Below are positions 11,020-21,577 of a stretch of DNA of 50,552 nt, piece after piece. Source of the stretch: Aureobasidium sp. EXF-3400 (lineage: Eukaryota > Ascomycota > Dothideomycetes > Dothideales > Saccotheciaceae); NCBI GenBank assembly GCA_024195585.1, contig SWBL01000357.1:1-50552 (forward strand), given 5' to 3'. Position 1 is the stretch's first letter. Every line of letters begins with the position of its first letter. The position numbers and the translations under genes were made by a program. Under the pieces are notes generated by a model. It made no database searches, had not been told where the DNA came from, and saw only the letters and a program-made list of their open reading frames with translations.

Positions 11020-12522
11020 TCATAGCCATTCCGCCGAATCCGAACCCAAGGGTTTGGGCATGATATCCCATCCGACGTCACAACCACTGATTTTGGCGCT
11101 GTGTTTGACTGCAGTCATGTGTCCAAACTCAGTCTCTCTGATTTCGAGGTACTCCGAAGGTACATCGGCTTGCTGTTTGTAGTCCTTACATTGGAAGCCG
11201 CTACTTCCCGGGTACTGTCCCAGACTACGCAGATATTTCATGGTGCCAGCCAGAGAGACGTCGACTTGCCACGCTCCACCTTGGTTCATGCGTCGATATA
11301 GTGCAGCAATTACTCCCGTTGCAAGTAGATAGCCACTCGCGTGATCAAGAGATTGACATGGCATCGCGCGAGCTGGCTCACCTTGGTCTGCATGTTCAGC
11401 CTCAGATACATTCATGCCTGAGCAGGTCTGAACTAGTGAGTCGAATCCGCGTTGACCTGACCAAGGCCCGGCTGGTCCAAAGGCTGACATGTTAGCAATC
11501 ACGATATCAGAATTGGTTTTGACGAGTTCTTCGGAGGATAGACTATGTCTTGCGAGACTCCCAGGTCGAAAGCCTTGGATAAAGACATCACAGTCTTTGA
11601 TGAGCTCCAAGAGTTTGGTCTTTTGGTTTGGGTCGTGGATATCGAGCTGGATTGTACGTTTGCCACGACTGAACTCGCGGTCAATGCTAGGTAGATCCGG
11701 TAGATTTGGAGATGTCACCCAGATTACGTCGGCGCCATGAGCGGCGAGTGTTTTGCCGCATAGAGGAGCCGCTATCACCCGACTCATCTCTAACACACGT
11801 AGACCTTTCAGACACTTGGTTGACCTCCTGGGGAATCGTTCAGAGAAGCCTTTGCTGCCGTGAGCTGATATGGGCTGGAGCAGTATCGGAAAATTCGCGA
11901 TCGCATTTGATTGTGGCAAGGCATCCCATTCACTATATGACCGAAGAGCGTAGGCAGCGAGATTGCCTTTGACAGTCGCGGTATCCTCCAGCTCAACACT
12001 CCGCCATTTGATAATCTCGCTGGCAAGCTGTTCTCGAGTTGAACCTAAGGGAAGTCCCACCAGCTCCAGCATTCCATTAGAGTGGTTTGGGAAAGAGTCG
12101 TGAACACGAATGTATCCATCAGCAGTCTGGTGAAGTCCTCCTATTGGATTTTGCGGCGCAGAATGTGGCTGTTTGTCAATGGTATAAAATCTCTCGGATT
12201 TGAACTCGATGACTGCATGTTGTAGGGGAACCTCCACTTGTGGCACTTCGCTCCCATCTCGAAGTGCATGCAATTGAGCAGTAGCAAGAGCAGAGAGAGC
12301 GATTGAGCTTTGGGCAAGAACTCCAATCCGAAAAGATGACGGCAGTGCAGGTTCGCTGTTGCCGTCGAGACGAAGACGCGACAAAGCCTCTGATGGAAGA
12401 CCAAGACCTGTCCATAGCTCCTCAACAACATCAGCTGCATCAAATGAGCTACGGTCCACCGTCACGAGGCCCTCTGCCTTGACGCCAGTACTGCCATGGT
12501 TTGTGCCGTGTTCGTGCTCCAT
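11020..12522 (-). CDS. CaiB/BaiF family (family III) CoA-transferase
   Basis: A single exon encodes 500 residues starting MEHEHGTNHG. Family III CoA-transferases move CoA between acyl-CoA and a free carboxylic acid; fungal members often serve carnitine-, racemase- or organic-acid-type metabolism. The C-terminal half has the classic family start LKGLRVLEMSRVIAAPLCGK, then GADVIWV, the SRGKRTIQLD segment, and NMSAFGPAGPWSGQRGFDSL. The N-terminal half (about 60-230) looks like a diverged companion segment, an arrangement I recall in fungal homologues. The substrate cannot be read from the sequence. There is no obvious peroxisomal SKL-type C-terminus, since the protein ends SAEWL. It converges on the NADPH oxidase gene with no evident functional link. 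Confidence 0.87.
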   Translation of the reverse strand: MEHEHGTNHGSTGVKAEGLVTVDRSSFDAADVVEELWTGLGLPSEALSRLRLDGNSEPALPSSFRIGVLAQSSIALSALATAQLHALRDGSEVPQVEVPLQHAVIEFKSERFYTIDKQPHSAPQNPIGGLHQTADGYIRVHDSFPNHSNGMLELVGLPLGSTREQLASEIIKWRSVELEDTATVKGNLAAYALRSYSEWDALPQSNAIANFPILLQPISAHGSKGFSERFPRRSTKCLKGLRVLEMSRVIAAPLCGKTLAAHGADVIWVTSPNLPDLPSIDREFSRGKRTIQLDIHDPNQKTKLLELIKDCDVFIQGFRPGSLARHSLSSEELVKTNSDIVIANMSAFGPAGPWSGQRGFDSLVQTCSGMNVSEAEHADQGEPARAMPCQSLDHASGYLLATGVIAALYRRMNQGGAWQVDVSLAGTMKYLRSLGQYPGSSGFQCKDYKQQADVPSEYLEIRETEFGHMTAVKHSAKISGCDVGWDIMPKPLGSDSAEWL

Positions 12523-13488
12523 GCTTGCGTCGTAGCGTGAGGGGAAGACCAGGCAAGCAGCAGCCTCAGTGAACTATGACAGTCTTGATCGGGAAGAAAC
12601 GCATCCGAAGACACTGCCGTACTCGGATCGTCGCTCCATCAAGAACCGAGGGGTCGCAGGCGGGGACTGGGGATCAGAGCGGAGGGCGGGTTTGCTGGAT
12701 GCGGCGTCGGCCGAAAGTGCTTTGGAATCTTGATCGACGTGCCAAGCCTGAAGCCTCTTGTTTTCCATACCTTGTTCTTTGCTTCTCCGCTCATATATTC
12801 TATGTCCACATCAGAGGATGGTGTTCGTCTGAGTCGCTGGCAGGCCCGAAGGATTAGCAAACTTCTGTCTCATGAACTCCATGCCCCACCCTCTCCATGC
12901 TCATCTCGAAGGTTCACTCTTTGACATTGTCGGAGCCGCCCAGCTCCACCTACGACAATGCCAAGCCGACCTTGTATAAGCCACCACCGTGCCAGCCTCT
13001 CGGACAACGTCCGCTATGCATACTATTACGATTCATGCCTCCACATGGCTCGCTTGGTGATGCCAGTTCCGTAGCCAAGAGCCCTTCGGACGCCTTGGTC
13101 GCTCTTGCTTGCAGGGGTCCACATGCTACATGACCCCGCAATGGAGGCCCGTGGGGTATCAGGACCATCATTAATGTCTGGAGACTGGGACCGTGCCACC
13201 CTGATGCCGTGAAAGTCTTCCGATCTTCGGCATGGAAAGCAGGACCGGATTGCCGTGCTCATACACCTCGTGGACTGACCGTGACCGATCTTACTGACTC
13301 GCTGACGAACAACCATGTGGACTATCATCAAGGTTCAAGCCTCGAAAGTATCTTGCAATAGTAGGTACTCCACTACCCAACCTCTACTATGCCCTAATAG
13401 TGGCTGAGGCAGATGGAAGTCTTCAGTATATAAAGGCATGCTGGAAACCCAGTCAGTAGGTCTCTGAATCATCGGAATTCACTTCGAG
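12523..13488. other. Divergent promoter region, CoA-transferase and beta-glucosidase
   Basis: About 970 bp with no supported gene. It holds a CreA-type GTGGGG at 13151-13156 and the TATA box described separately. Open frames are short and have no family resemblance. Confidence 0.6.
13427..13434 (+). promoter_or_regulatory. TATA box of the GH3 beta-glucosidase gene
   Basis: TATATAAA lies 55 bp before the ATG at 13489, a good position for a fungal TATA box and the usual sign of a strongly inducible gene. Confidence 0.7.
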
Positions 13489-16171
13489 ATGTATTATTTG
13501 AAGTCCAGTGTTGCAGCTTTTGTCCTGCTTGGACAGGGCATTTCTGCTCAAAATTCCTCTTTCCAGAACTCTTCTTCTTCTTCCTGGGATCACTCTCTCT
13601 ACACCAGCAGCCCTGGTGTCTTCCCCAGTCGTATGTGAATTGACTCAGCATTCTTGTTACTATGCTAACCTCACTTAGCAAACACGACTGGCATTGGCTG
13701 GGAGGAGGCTCTCCAGAAAGCAAAAGATTGGGTTGCTCAGTTGACTTTGGAAGAAAAAGTTGCCGTGCTCACCGGCGAGCCGAAGGGCCCTTGCATTGGT
13801 GAGTTCATCCTCGCCCAGGTTCTCTTCCATACTCATACAAGACAGGTAACATTGCTCCCATCACTCGCGTTGGATTCCCTGGCCTTTGTCTACAGGATGG
13901 TCCTCTATCGATCAGACAAGCAACATATGCATCGGTCTTTCCCGCAGGTATCGCCGCTGCTTCATCTTGGGATCGTGACTTGATCCGCCAGAGAGGCGAA
14001 TACCTTGGTGCTGAGTTCAGAGGTAAAGGTGCTCATGTAGCTTTGGGACCAGTGGTAAGCAAATTTATCCATATGTGTTCCTACTACATTACAACACCAT
14101 GCTGATCCATTCACAGGCTGGACCTCTTGGAAGATCTGCCGATGCTGGTCGCGGATGGGAAGGATTCTCTCCCGACCCTTACCTTACTGGCATTGCCATG
14201 AAGGAGACCATCGAAGCCATGCAGGAGTCTGGTGTTCAAGCTTGTGCAAAGCATTGGATCGGTAATGAACAGGAGACTCAGAGAAACCCAACCCTTTCGC
14301 CCACGAACAAGACGATCGAGGCTGTTTCCGCAAACATCGATGATAGAACTATGCACGAGCTCTACATGTGGCCATTTGCTGACGCAGTCAAGGCTGGTGT
14401 TGCCTCTATGATGGTGAGTTATCAATTGAACCAAACACAAGAATATCTACTAACGGCCATATAGTGTTCCTACAACAGGCTCAATGGCTCTTACGCTTGC
14501 CAGAACAGCAAGGCCATCAACGGTCTTCTCAAGGAAGAGCTCGGCTTCCAAGGTTATGTCATGAGTGATTGGGGTGTAAGTCTACCGAAAAAGCATGTAT
14601 GAACGATGTACTGACAGTCGCAGGCCACGCATGGCGGTGTGGCTAACGCAGAAGCCGGTATGGATATGGATATGCCTGGCACCATTGCATTTTTCCAAGC
14701 CGGATCTTCTTTCTGGGGCCAGAACCTCACCAATGCTGTCAACAACGGAACCGTGCCCGAGTCTAGAATCGATGATGCCGCTCACAGAATCATGACACCC
14801 TACTTCTTCCTCGGACAGGATCAAGATTATCCTCTGATTGACCCTACCAGTGGTCCTATCAACATTCTTGGTATTCAGCCTTACCTTGATTCTTTCGAAT
14901 ATGGAGAGGCAAATGTCGATGTCCGTGCCAACCACGCAGACTTGATCAGAAAACTCGGGTCTGCAGGTACTGTTCTTCTGAAGAACACCAACAACGCCCT
15001 ACCTCTCAACAAGCCCAAGAACATCGCTGTGTTCGGCAACGATGCTGCTGATCCTGAGAACGGTCTGTACACGCTGTCTCTGGTCGGCAATGGCGATTAC
15101 GAGTACGGTCACCTTGCTGCCGGTGGTGGCTCGGGTACTGGTCGTTTCACCTACCTCTCCACTCCTCTTGACGCCTTGAAGACTCGTACCAAGCAGGATG
15201 GTACCCTCTTACAGTGGAATATGAACAACACACTCTTGACAGACCCCACCCCAGGAGCTGCTTTCGGCGCAATATACCCTCACCCCGACACTTGCATCGT
15301 CACAATCAAGACATGGGCTGCCGAAGGCAACGACAAGACTAACCTGCTCCCTGACTGGAACGGTACAGCAGTAGTCGAAGCCGTAGCCGGCTGGTGCAAC
15401 AACACCATCGTTGTAACCCACACTTCCGGTCCCATCGTCATGCCTTGGGCCTCTCACCCCAACGTCACTGCTATTCTCGCCGCACACTTCCAGGGAGAGC
15501 AGTCAGGAAACAGTTTAGTCGATGTCCTGTACGGTGATGTTAACCCCAGCGCAAAGCTTCCTTACACTATCGCCTATAACGAGTCTGACTACGCTTTTGC
15601 TCGCATCACCAACTCTACCGAGCTGAAGCTTACCGAGGACCCCAACGCCTGGCAAGCAGACTTTGAAGAGGGTCTTCTGATCGATTACCGCCACTACGAC
15701 TACTACAATCTTTCCGTACAGTATGAATTCGGATACGGTCTTTCTTACACCAATTTCTCCCTGTCTGATGTCAAGGTCACCCGTCTCGCGCCCCAAAACT
15801 TGACTGCGCGTCCTGCAGCTGCAGCCACCAAACCCGGCGGTAATCCCGCTCTTTACGATACCATCTATGAAATCACCGTCAAGGTCAAGAACACCGGTTC
15901 CGTTGCCGGCGACGCAGTTCCCCAACTCTATCTCTCTCAACCTGTTGACACCTCCTTCGGCCGTACCCCCGTCCAAGTCCTGAGAGGATTTGAGAAAGTC
16001 GCTTTAGCTGCCGGACAATCCAGAACCGTCACTTTCCCTTTGATGAGAAGAGACTTGAGTTTCTGGGATGCCGTGCAGCAGCAGTGGATTATTCCTTCTG
16101 GCAACTTTGGTGTCAGGGCTGGATTCAGCAGTAGAGATATTCAGGCTACTTCTGGCTTTAAGGTTTTGTGA
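13489..16171 (+). CDS. Secreted GH3 beta-glucosidase
   Basis: Six exons, 13489-13630, 13679-13798, 13846-14054, 14117-14413, 14465-14575 and 14624-16171, encode 808 residues. It should release glucose from cello-oligosaccharides and other beta-glucosides outside the cell. The signal peptide is [20 protein letters not shown]. Family GH3 N-domain motifs run through [31 protein letters not shown] and KHWIGNEQE. The catalytic nucleophile should be D291 in GYVMSDWG. The C-domain follows ([13 protein letters not shown]), and a fibronectin-III-like domain closes the protein ([11 protein letters not shown]...[11 protein letters not shown]). Numerous N-glycosylation sequons fit secretion. All five introns are 47-62 bp and keep frame. 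It converges on VIP1. Confidence 0.95.
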
Positions 16172-16498
16172 GAATTTCTTTAGGGAGGTGAAGGGGTGTG
16201 GTAGGCAATGGAATTTGAACCTAATGTGTATACGAGAATAACAAATTTGTACGATGAAGCCTCACTTTTCATGAATAGACTGATCAAAACTGCTGACAAC
16301 GTTGACATCTTGGGCGCGCGGAGAACAAGAAGTTGTGCCAATGTTTGCCATGCTGGGAAGAGTGAAAATTCTGTGTTGAACAAGATACAAGCATTGAGCC
16401 TCTCCATCTATCTTGCGGGCTCCCTGGTGAACCTCTCTAAACAACAATCCCCAACACCAAAGTTCATAAATTACAGAAATCATCTACATAAGCATCAA
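16172..16498. other. Convergent 3' intergenic region
   Basis: 327 bp between the beta-glucosidase and VIP1 stops. It must hold both 3' untranslated regions and polyadenylation signals. No gene seen. Confidence 0.6.
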
Positions 16499-19400
16499 TC
16501 AAGGCTGGTGAGCAGGAGCAATAGGACTAGCCTCAACAACCACATCCTTAGCATCTCCCTCGTCAGTAGCATCTCCTTCCTTGGTCTCTGATGCAAAAGC
16601 CTGAGGAACCTTTTCGCTCAAGTTTACAGCCAAGAAGCTCTTGGGCAACTTGACAGTGTGGAATTTAGCTCTCAGAGTCTCAAGTACTTCTTTCCACTCT
16701 ACATGGGGTGTGAGACTTCTGCGAGGAGTGCAGCCAATGCAGTGCTTGCTGTCAAGCTGAACATCCAGAGGGTCGAAAGCGTGGCAACCAGGCGAAAGGG
16801 TGATACGAATGCTGTAGTTGAAGCAGCTGCCTTCGGGATCGTCGATGGTAGCTTCGTTCTGCGACTCGTACAGCTCAAAGCAGATTTGAGAGAGATAGTC
16901 GAGCTCGGGAATGGCGTTGCGGGCAATCTTTGTCTGAACACCACCTTCGATGATCGAGTTGAGCAGGGTGTAGATGTGCGACTCCTTGGTGAAGTAGATG
17001 AAAGACTTGGCGTCTTCGGAAGCTTGCACTGTGAAATGGTAGTCAGTATCTGCGGTTGTTAGAATCAGTCGAAAAGTACACACCTTCTTCCAGATCCGTC
17101 ACAATCTCCTTGAGCAAGGGAAGACTGGTCAAAAGTCCAATCTCCAGCTTCTCACTTTCAAGCATACCATACTCTTGAGGACCAATGTAATCAAACAGGA
17201 CTTTCGAGAAGCGGTACAACTCTCTCAACTTCTCAAGACGAACATCGACCTTTGCCTTTGACTCGGGCAGATCTCTGTTGCCAGTGAAGAGCGAGAAATA
17301 GGATTCAGGGTTACCAGAAACCTTGTTGGCCAAGGTTGCTTGAGCGTTCTTGAATGTGGTGGAGGCATTCTCAGAGCGTCTCCTCAGGCTTGACATGTGC
17401 GACAATTTGTCCTTGTCATCGCTCTTCTCCTTTTCTCCTTGCTGGGCAGGTTGAGCGTCCTTGGTAGCAGATGGCTGCTCTTGTGTCGGTGCCAGGCCCT
17501 CGTGAGTTTGGCCAAACTCTTCTCTCATATCGGCAGAAGCAGTGCGCTTCAGGGTGTTGGGACGTTCATGGTCATCATCAACCATGTCGTTGCTTGGGGT
17601 AAAGACCCATTCGAGGAATTGTCGGTTGTGCAGAGCATCAAACTTCATCGTGTCGTAGAGCTCACTAATCTTACTAGGGTCGACCTTTTCGGCATCGGTG
17701 AATTCCTTGAAAAGCTTCTCCCAGCGTTCCTTGAACAAAGAAGCGTCTTCACCGCAGCACCATCTAGATTGGATCTGCTTGGGGTCGACACCCTCTGGAG
17801 CACTGTCTGCAAGACTGGCAGAAGAGGCATTGCTGGGTGGACTCTTGATGGGCGGTCCACCCTCACCTTCAGGACGAAGTTTTGTGAAGTTCTGAAGCAT
17901 GACACGACGGTGGAACTTCATCAACTCGACTACACTGCGAACAACCAAGTAAGGTTCGGGGGTGCCGTCCTTAGGCCAGGCGAACTGTTCAGGTGCTTGT
18001 TTGCCCTGACGGAGGAGACCCTTCAACTTCTTCTTGACCTTGTCCATAACATCCTTGGCTGCATTCGAGTCATCGAGAAGATCCTTGCGAACAGAAATAA
18101 AGTTTGGATCCAGCTCCTTCTGGTTCAGGAAGGAAGCGGTGAAGATCTGAGCACTGGTAGACACGCGGCGTTCGGAAGACGAGAAGACACGAACATCCCT
18201 CAGAGCATCCTTGTTCATCAGCAGCAAGTCGTTGCGCATGTTATCACCGAGGTCCTGAGCTTGATAACGGGCAGAGTGGGTAGGCTCACCACCCCACTTC
18301 ATAACGAGCTGCAACTTGTCAAGCACAAGGTTGTTCTCGGCAGCGGAGATTCTGGAAAGTGTCACGTCTGCCATAGAGTCACCACGTGAGTGGTTGTTGG
18401 CATCGTCGCCCTGGAGAGGGGTTGGCTTGGGCTTAGCGTTACCATGCTCGTCGACAGTGAGCTTGTCCTGAAGCTCAGCAGGTAGCTCCTCTTGTCTTCT
18501 CTTGCGGAACATTGGCTTGATCTGGACCTTTGTACCAGGCCAGCTGCCCTTCTTATCGAGAGCATTTGAAAGTGTGCGGAGCTTTGTCTGGTCTTCCTCG
18601 CCCTCGATCAGAGCTTGCTGAACAGCTACCTGCACGCTCTTCAAAGCAGCCTCTCCAACCAGCAGAACCTCCTCGCGGTGTCCCTTGAGCAGATCGACGA
18701 AGGGCTTGGTGTGGAAGGTGAACTTGAATTTTTGCTTGGGAGTACGATCGGCATGACGAATGACGGCAACCATACCCTTGAGTTTCCACTGCGACTTGGA
18801 AGCAGGTGCAGGCACAGGCTCATGATGTTCCTCAGCTTCGTGGATGGATTCATGTAAAGCTTGGTATTGATGGTTGTCGTCAAGTATGGCAGGTGGTGGG
18901 AGCTGATTGTCTTGGGGAATACCAGGGCTACGAGGCATAGGGAGATTGCCAAAGCTTGGTGGAGATGTGATAGGAGAGGGAAGTTGAGAGATTTCGGGCG
19001 AGCCAGGCTTTTTGTTAGCCAGCTCTCGTAGTCTGGTGGCACTGGCAGAGCGGAAGACGGATTTGAGGTGGCTGCGATGGTTCGAGACGGTGCTCTTCCG
19101 GTGGGTACCAGGAGCTTCTCTCTCGTAGTTGTCTTCAGGCGCCGAGGTTGGAGCAGACGTGGTTTGTTGCTGCTGCTTGTTCTCGACTCTGAGCTTCTCG
19201 CGAATGAACAGACCCTTGAGGATGTTGGCACATTTGTCGTAGTAGTCGTTGTTATCCTTGACGAAACTCCAGCCATTAACGTCAATAACGTAGCTCTTCT
19301 CACCGACACGCAGCAGATCGAAACCACAAACGCGCTGTCCAAAGCCATCAGCAATTCTTGAGGCCATACCAGCTTCTTCCCTATTGAGGCTGGTAACATA

Positions 19401-21248
19401 GCGGACTTCCTTGCCGTTGGGGTTACGCTTGACGACACCATCAACGACCGGAGACTTTCTGGTTTCGGCATGGCAGTAATCGAGACCGACAGTGTAAGCC
19501 TTAACATCTTCGGCATTTTCCACCTTAAGGAACTGCTCATAGATGTAGCTGCTTCCAGGCTCCGTAATAGATCTGGGTACTGTCAAAGTCTCGTCCTTTT
19601 CCGAACTCTTATTGTTGACCTTGCGGAACAGTCGTCTACCACCACCACCCTGGCTCTTGGGGTAGTAGATGTGGATGTTGTGGTCTTCTCCGTCTGTGGG
19701 CTTCTCAACAAAAGGCTTGGTCAAAGTCTTTCCATCAACCGAGATGGTATCGCCGTCGTCGAGCAGCTCCACAACGGGGTTGGCAGTCTGTTGTGATTCA
19801 GTCTCGGACTGGCTGCCTAAGACAGGGAAACGAAGCCCGGTCTTCTCGAAACATCTCTGAGCAATGTCGGCAGACTGAACCTTAGGACCTCCATCGCGAT
19901 TGACTTCGACACGGTCGGGTGTGGGGACGTTGAGCTTTGTGAGGATTTGTAGGCAGATACGGCGATCCCAGAGGATGGTCTGCATGGGCAGGTCGTTAAC
20001 ACAGAAGGGTTTGCGCAGTTTGGCGTATGCTATAGCCTTGTCCAGCGGGAAGCCTTCGGAGAAGAAGGAGATGAGGAAGTCGCAGACGGGCCAGTTCTCG
20101 ACATCTTCGTCCAAAATGACCTTGTCGCCAAAGACAATGACCTCGAATTCGCCCTCCTTGATCAATCTGTTGAGGATGTTGCGACTGGGCTTGCTTCTGG
20201 CCTTGCTGTCCAGGGCGCAGACACCAATCTTGCCGATGGGTACAGGCTTGTCTTGTTCGGGGCGTTCAGTGCTGGGACTTGCGCTGTTGACAGTGCTACT
20301 GCTGACTCGTCTCGACTGGGGAGTCCTGCCACGAGGGTTTGCATTTGAGGACGGAGGGGGCTGGCGGGGAAAGGTAGCGAAGACACTGGCTCTCGGCGAA
20401 GTGGTGGTCGAGCCAGGCTCCGAGTTGGTCGGCGGTGGGAGGGTGTTGTCGCGACTCATGGTGGTGGCGGGCGCCGAGTGCGTGCCGTTGAGAGAGGGAG
20501 GCAGCGAGAGGGAAGCAGCGTCAAGTTTTGGAGCGGCTTAAGAATTGTTAGATAAGAAAGAAAGTTTGGGGCATGTTTGGTGAGTTGCTTTTCTTGGGAG
20601 GGTGGAGCACAGGCACAATGACGAAAGATTGGGTCAAAGGGTCTTGGGATGTTTTGGATTGGCAAAGCACAGGAAAAGAGTGGGAGGGCACAGATGGACA
20701 TGGATGGAAAGACACAGAGAAACAAGAGTCGACACACCGTCAGTCTCGGAGCCAGCGACAGAGCTCGCAGTCGAGACAGCACCCAGTGCACGATCGTACA
20801 GAGCAGAGCCCAATTGGTAGAGGGAAAAGGAAGAGCGATTCGAGTCGTCCGTGTCTTGGCGTGGAGGGGCGAGGAGGATGGGCTCGTTGTTGCTATGTGT
20901 CTGCGTAGGAGTGGCGTCGTTGTCGTCAATGATAGCAGACGAGTCTGGCAGGTTAGAGGAAGCCATGATATGGGCTTGCAAGACGGTGGTGAGCAGATTG
21001 TGCTCCGAGTTGGCTCTGGACGGGCGTCGAGCCTGCGGAGAAACATGGAGTCGCGGATTTGACTCCAACGGCATGCTGATGCTGGCTCTCTTGACTGCCG
21101 CACTGCTGAGACGAGCTCGGTCTGGGTCTGCATAGGGAGCCGTGTGGTCCAGCAGCGACGATGAGAGAGGGTGCGAGTATGAAGCACTCGACGAGCTCCT
21201 TCTCGACTTTGGACTCTCATGACTGCTGCTTCGGTGCAGAGGCTCCAT
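16499..21248 (-). CDS. VIP1: Inositol hexakisphosphate / diphosphoinositol-pentakisphosphate kinase (PPIP5K)
   Basis: Three exons, 21248-20738, 20536-17084 and 17028-16499, encode about 1,497 residues. The enzyme phosphorylates InsP6 and InsP7 to inositol pyrophosphates, signals for phosphate status and polar growth. The N-terminal ATP-grasp kinase starts at IGKIGVCALDSKARSKP. The C-terminal histidine-phosphatase-like domain carries RHADRTP (about 764-770) and later YFTKESHIYTLLN. The upstream Ser-rich exon (MEPLHRSSSH...) is joined by a 201-bp intron whose acceptor has a textbook ctaacaattcttaag end. That splice leaves the frame open through LPPSLNGTHSAPATT into MSRDNTLPPP. A shorter protein starting at the ATG at 20459 (with only the kinase and phosphatase parts) is the alternative. 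The last intron has two frame-preserving acceptors (see findings). Confidence 0.93.
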
Positions 21249-21577
21249 GGCCGCTCTGCCCTCAGCCTTGAAGAAACGCTCTAGGTACGCACAAGGTCGG
21301 TCTCAGGTATATGATAGAACAACCAGGGATGGTCAGGAAGAACAGGTCAATTGATAGGTCTGCTAAGAATACGTGTATAGGTTTATCAGGAAATTAATGG
21401 TATGCGTGATGTCGTGGGATTGTGACATTCCTGCACCTTCCTTGATACGAGTAAAAGCGCCGGATTTAAGCGGGCGATTGCTCCATATTGCATGTGGTCC
21501 AAGCGTCAAGAATTGCAAGAAGTTTTGGACGAGACTCTTGCAAGACAGCAGCAGTCAGACCGCATATTCCACACACG
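21249..21577. promoter_or_regulatory. Bidirectional promoter, VIP1 and UTP21
   Basis: 329 bp between the divergent ATGs. No TATA box is apparent, as expected for housekeeping genes. It must serve both genes. Confidence 0.6.

Noticed and set aside
12574..13331. Several short frames between the CoA-transferase and beta-glucosidase genes
   Set aside because: Short, overlapping on both strands, no splice logic linking them; more likely promoter DNA.
17397..18389. 330-codon forward ORF
   Set aside because: Antisense to the VIP1 phosphatase domain, with no family resemblance; open only because of codon bias in the real gene.
18641..19540. 299-codon reverse ORF in another frame of VIP1
   Set aside because: Low-complexity Ser/Leu-rich shadow of the VIP1 coding exon.
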